NCBI RefSeq assembly: GCF_038443675.1
Contig: NZ_CP151762.1
Coordinates: 2,294,001 to 2,358,000, forward strand
Origin: Yoonia sp. G8-12
GTDB lineage: Bacteria > Pseudomonadota > Alphaproteobacteria > Rhodobacterales > Rhodobacteraceae
DNA: 64,000 bases
Reading direction: 5' to 3'
Shown here in pieces: positions 62,446 to 64,000 of the stretch. The notes under the pieces were generated by a model. That model made no database searches, had not been told where the DNA came from, and saw nothing but the letters and a program-made list of their open reading frames with translations. The translations under genes were made by a program, and so were the position numbers. Each line of letters begins with the position of its first letter. The first letter of the stretch is position 1.

Positions 62446-62961
62446 TTACTGAACGATTTCCACCCTGTCGAGTTGCCAAATGCTGCGCGAATAGACCACT
62501 TCGGAGCGATAGAGGCTGTTGCTGTCATAAGGGTAGATCACCCAAAGCGGCCCCTTGTCGCGGACAGACATTGCTTCGCCGTCCATCAGATAAGCGATGA
62601 TAGGTCCACCCGTGACTGCATCGCTGAAAGGGATTTCAACCGTATAGTCATTGATCGCCGTCGCCAGAAACAGCCCGGCCTCTGCACCTACGCTGGCAGC
62701 AAAGTCTGCGAGCGAGACGCCTTTGAATTGGTGCACGCCTTCGGTCCAGATGGTTGAGGTCTCAAAGGTCGTGGCGGGCAACGCCATCAACATATCAAGA
62801 TCAAGAAGAAGTTGGTCACCATCATTGGTCATTGAAAGAGCGCCAGACACAGTCAGCACAACATCGCCGGACGGCGCTTCGATCTGCTGTGCCATTGCGG
62901 GTGAAACCGAGGCAACGGCCAATGACACAACGAGCACAACTTTTTTGACGTAACTTAACAT
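62446..62961 (-). CDS. PruR-like periplasmic pterin-binding protein (SUOX fold, no Mo cysteine)
   Basis: A 171-residue exported protein: signal peptide cut near AMA (about 24), then a molybdopterin-oxidoreductase-like fold. It has no cysteine, so the Mo-ligating Cys of true enzymes is missing; the region reads TSTIWTEGVHQFKGVSLADF. The tail KGPLWVIYPYDSNS and IWQLDRVEIV is typical of the PruR-type group. PruR in Agrobacterium binds pterins and controls a membrane partner. Here the next gene is a hybrid kinase. AAAGGATATC precedes the ATG at 62961. Confidence 0.82.
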   Translation of the reverse strand: MLSYVKKVVLVVSLAVASVSPAMAQQIEAPSGDVVLTVSGALSMTNDGDQLLLDLDMLMALPATTFETSTIWTEGVHQFKGVSLADFAASVGAEAGLFLATAINDYTVEIPFSDAVTGGPIIAYLMDGEAMSVRDKGPLWVIYPYDSNSLYRSEVVYSRSIWQLDRVEIVQ

Positions 62962-63004
62962 GGGATATCCTTTGGATTTACGGTACTCTTTTGACACCGA
63001 AAAA

Positions 63005-63055
63005 GCCCGAAAGCATGCGGGCATGGGGATATCGCCCTATCCATTCGGATAGGGC
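63005..63055 (-). terminator. Terminator of galU, two hairpins
   Basis: On the minus strand, GCCCTATCC/GGATAGGGC (63034-63055, 9-bp stem) is followed by GCCCGCATGCTTTCGGGC and TTTTT (63001-63022), a classical intrinsic terminator. They lie 31 bases after the galU stop and before the PruR-like gene. Confidence 0.85.
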
Positions 63056-63085
63056 GACCGGGTATGGGTGCAGGTTTGATCCAAA

Positions 63086-63973
63086 TCAGGCAACCAATCG
63101 CAGTGGTCGGGGGCGCTGGTCGACAAAGGCTGCATATGCGTCGCGCAGGTCTGCCCGACTTAAGGCAAATGATGCTGTGGCCTGAACATAGCCTTGGACC
63201 GACCCGCAATCGAACCGCTGACCTTCAAACATATATCCGGTGACACCCACAGATTTGACGTCGGCATTGATTGCATCTGTCAGTTGCAACTCGCCACCGG
63301 CGCCCGGGCTTAAAGCGTCAAGGCGATCCATGATCGCACTGTCCAGAATATAGCGACCAATGACTGCCTTTGTTGATGGTGCCAGATCGGGGCGGGGTTT
63401 TTCAACCAAGCCACGTGCATAGGCCAGCGCGCCGACCTCTTCCTTGACGTCGAGAACGCCATACATGTTCGTTTCAGCAAGAGGGACGTCCATGGTTGCA
63501 ACCATATGGCCACCGATGTTGCGATGGGCATCAACCATTTGCGCCAAAGCACCACGCTCGCCCTTGATCACATCATCCGGCAAGATCACTGCAAAAGGCT
63601 CGTTTCCGATCAGTCGCTTGGCTTGACGGACGGCATGGCCAAGCCCGAGGGGCTGGGCTTGACGCAGAATCGTCAAGGCGCCCTCCGGCATGCGCGTTGG
63701 TTCAAGGGCTGCAAGTGCGTCTACCTTGCCTGCCGCCTGCAATCGTGTTTCCAGTGCGGCCGCCGTATCAAAGTAGTCTTCCAAAGCGCCTTTGCCTGCC
63801 GCAGACACAAAGATGAATTCCTCGATGCCAGCTTCGCGTGCTTCATCGACCGCATATTGGATCAAAGGACGGTCGACCAATGTCAGCATTTCTTTGGGAA
63901 TGGATTTGGTCGCGGGCAGGAATCGTGTTCCCATTCCGGCAACAGGAAAAACGGCTTTACGGATATGTGTCAT
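63086..63973 (-). CDS. galU: UTP-glucose-1-phosphate uridylyltransferase
   Basis: A 295-residue enzyme that makes UDP-glucose for polysaccharides and glycolipids. The nucleotide loop is FPVAGMGTRFLPATKSIPKE near 8-27; RPLIQYAVDEAREAGI follows; VEKPRPDLAPST near 190 is also typical. I use ATG 63973 because GAAAG lies upstream; ATG 63988 five codons earlier is the alternative. It is terminated by the hairpins at 63001-63055. Confidence 0.95.
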   Translation of the reverse strand: MTHIRKAVFPVAGMGTRFLPATKSIPKEMLTLVDRPLIQYAVDEAREAGIEEFIFVSAAGKGALEDYFDTAAALETRLQAAGKVDALAALEPTRMPEGALTILRQAQPLGLGHAVRQAKRLIGNEPFAVILPDDVIKGERGALAQMVDAHRNIGGHMVATMDVPLAETNMYGVLDVKEEVGALAYARGLVEKPRPDLAPSTKAVIGRYILDSAIMDRLDALSPGAGGELQLTDAINADVKSVGVTGYMFEGQRFDCGSVQGYVQATASFALSRADLRDAYAAFVDQRPRPLRLVA

Positions 63974-64000
63974 CACTCGTACTTTCATGCGATTTTGCGT

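Noticed and set aside
1..64000. tRNA or rRNA genes
   Set aside because: I looked in gaps above 70 bases for tRNA T-loop and acceptor pairing and saw none.

Overview
The window reads as a chromosomal segment of a marine-type alphaproteobacterium of the Rhodobacteraceae (Roseobacter group). The support is family content: L-malyl-CoA lyase of the Mcl1 type, an aa3 oxidase subunit IV, the TIGR02302/DUF4175, DUF2794, DUF2834, DUF6173 and DUF6356 families, a DmdC-like acyl-CoA dehydrogenase, an MbfA iron exporter behind an Irr-type box, and two copies of an intergenic sequence (GGAGCCTCCGGC...) that recurs in Rhodobacterales. I see no rRNA, tRNA, CRISPR array, insertion sequence, phage or plasmid gene. 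It is dense housekeeping and accessory chromosome, with start/stop overlaps inside operons and many convergent pairs sharing four bases.

Layout. 1-2 kb: the end of a YcaQ/AlkX-type glycosylase, a two-TM K+ channel, smpB. 2-7 kb: sulfurtransferase, aromatic aminotransferase, malyl-CoA lyase, accA, an M50 peptidase. 7-11 kb: ftsE-ftsX-plsC-PPOX facing a zinc-ribbon membrane protein. 11-17 kb: TIGR02302 protein, lysA, DUF2834, lipoprotein, argH. 17-25 kb: TlpA, YqgE, a DsbD-N-like protein, an RND efflux pump, moaB and a uracil-DNA glycosylase. 25-29 kb: pyrB, an unknown gene, a dihydroorotase homologue lacking catalytic residues, plsY. 29-33 kb: gshA, two unknown genes, GNAT, rsmE. 33-41 kb: ubiA, OmpA-type envelope protein, TsaC/Sua5, acyl-CoA dehydrogenase, MBL hydrolase, class II GATase. 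41-44 kb: Lrp regulator, DUF6173, COX IV, lipoprotein, azlCD. 44-48 kb: molybdenum cofactor block fdhD-mobA-mobB-moeA fusion. 48-51 kb: GNAT, mbfA with its Irr box, a small secreted cysteine protein and a TetR regulator with matching palindromes, a NYN-LOTUS protein. 51-56 kb: glutathione-dependent formaldehyde dehydrogenase, I78 inhibitor, DUF2794, NlpC/P60 and M17 peptidases. 56-58.5 kb: carbonic anhydrase, SbtA-like bicarbonate permease and its PII-like partner. 58.5-64 kb: zapE, a hybrid histidine kinase behind a PruR-like periplasmic pterin-binding protein, and galU.

Three things stand out. First, the PruR-like protein (no Mo-ligating cysteine) with its adjacent hybrid kinase is a candidate pterin-sensing phosphorelay. 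Second, the product of the dihydroorotase gene beside pyrB has lost the HxH motif and the catalytic Asp, so it looks like a structural PyrC' rather than an enzyme. Third, five genes carry a one-base frameshift at a short homopolymer (A7, C5, G5/C5, C5, C5). That pattern points to base-calling error more than to gene decay, so these five should be treated as probably intact until the reads are checked.
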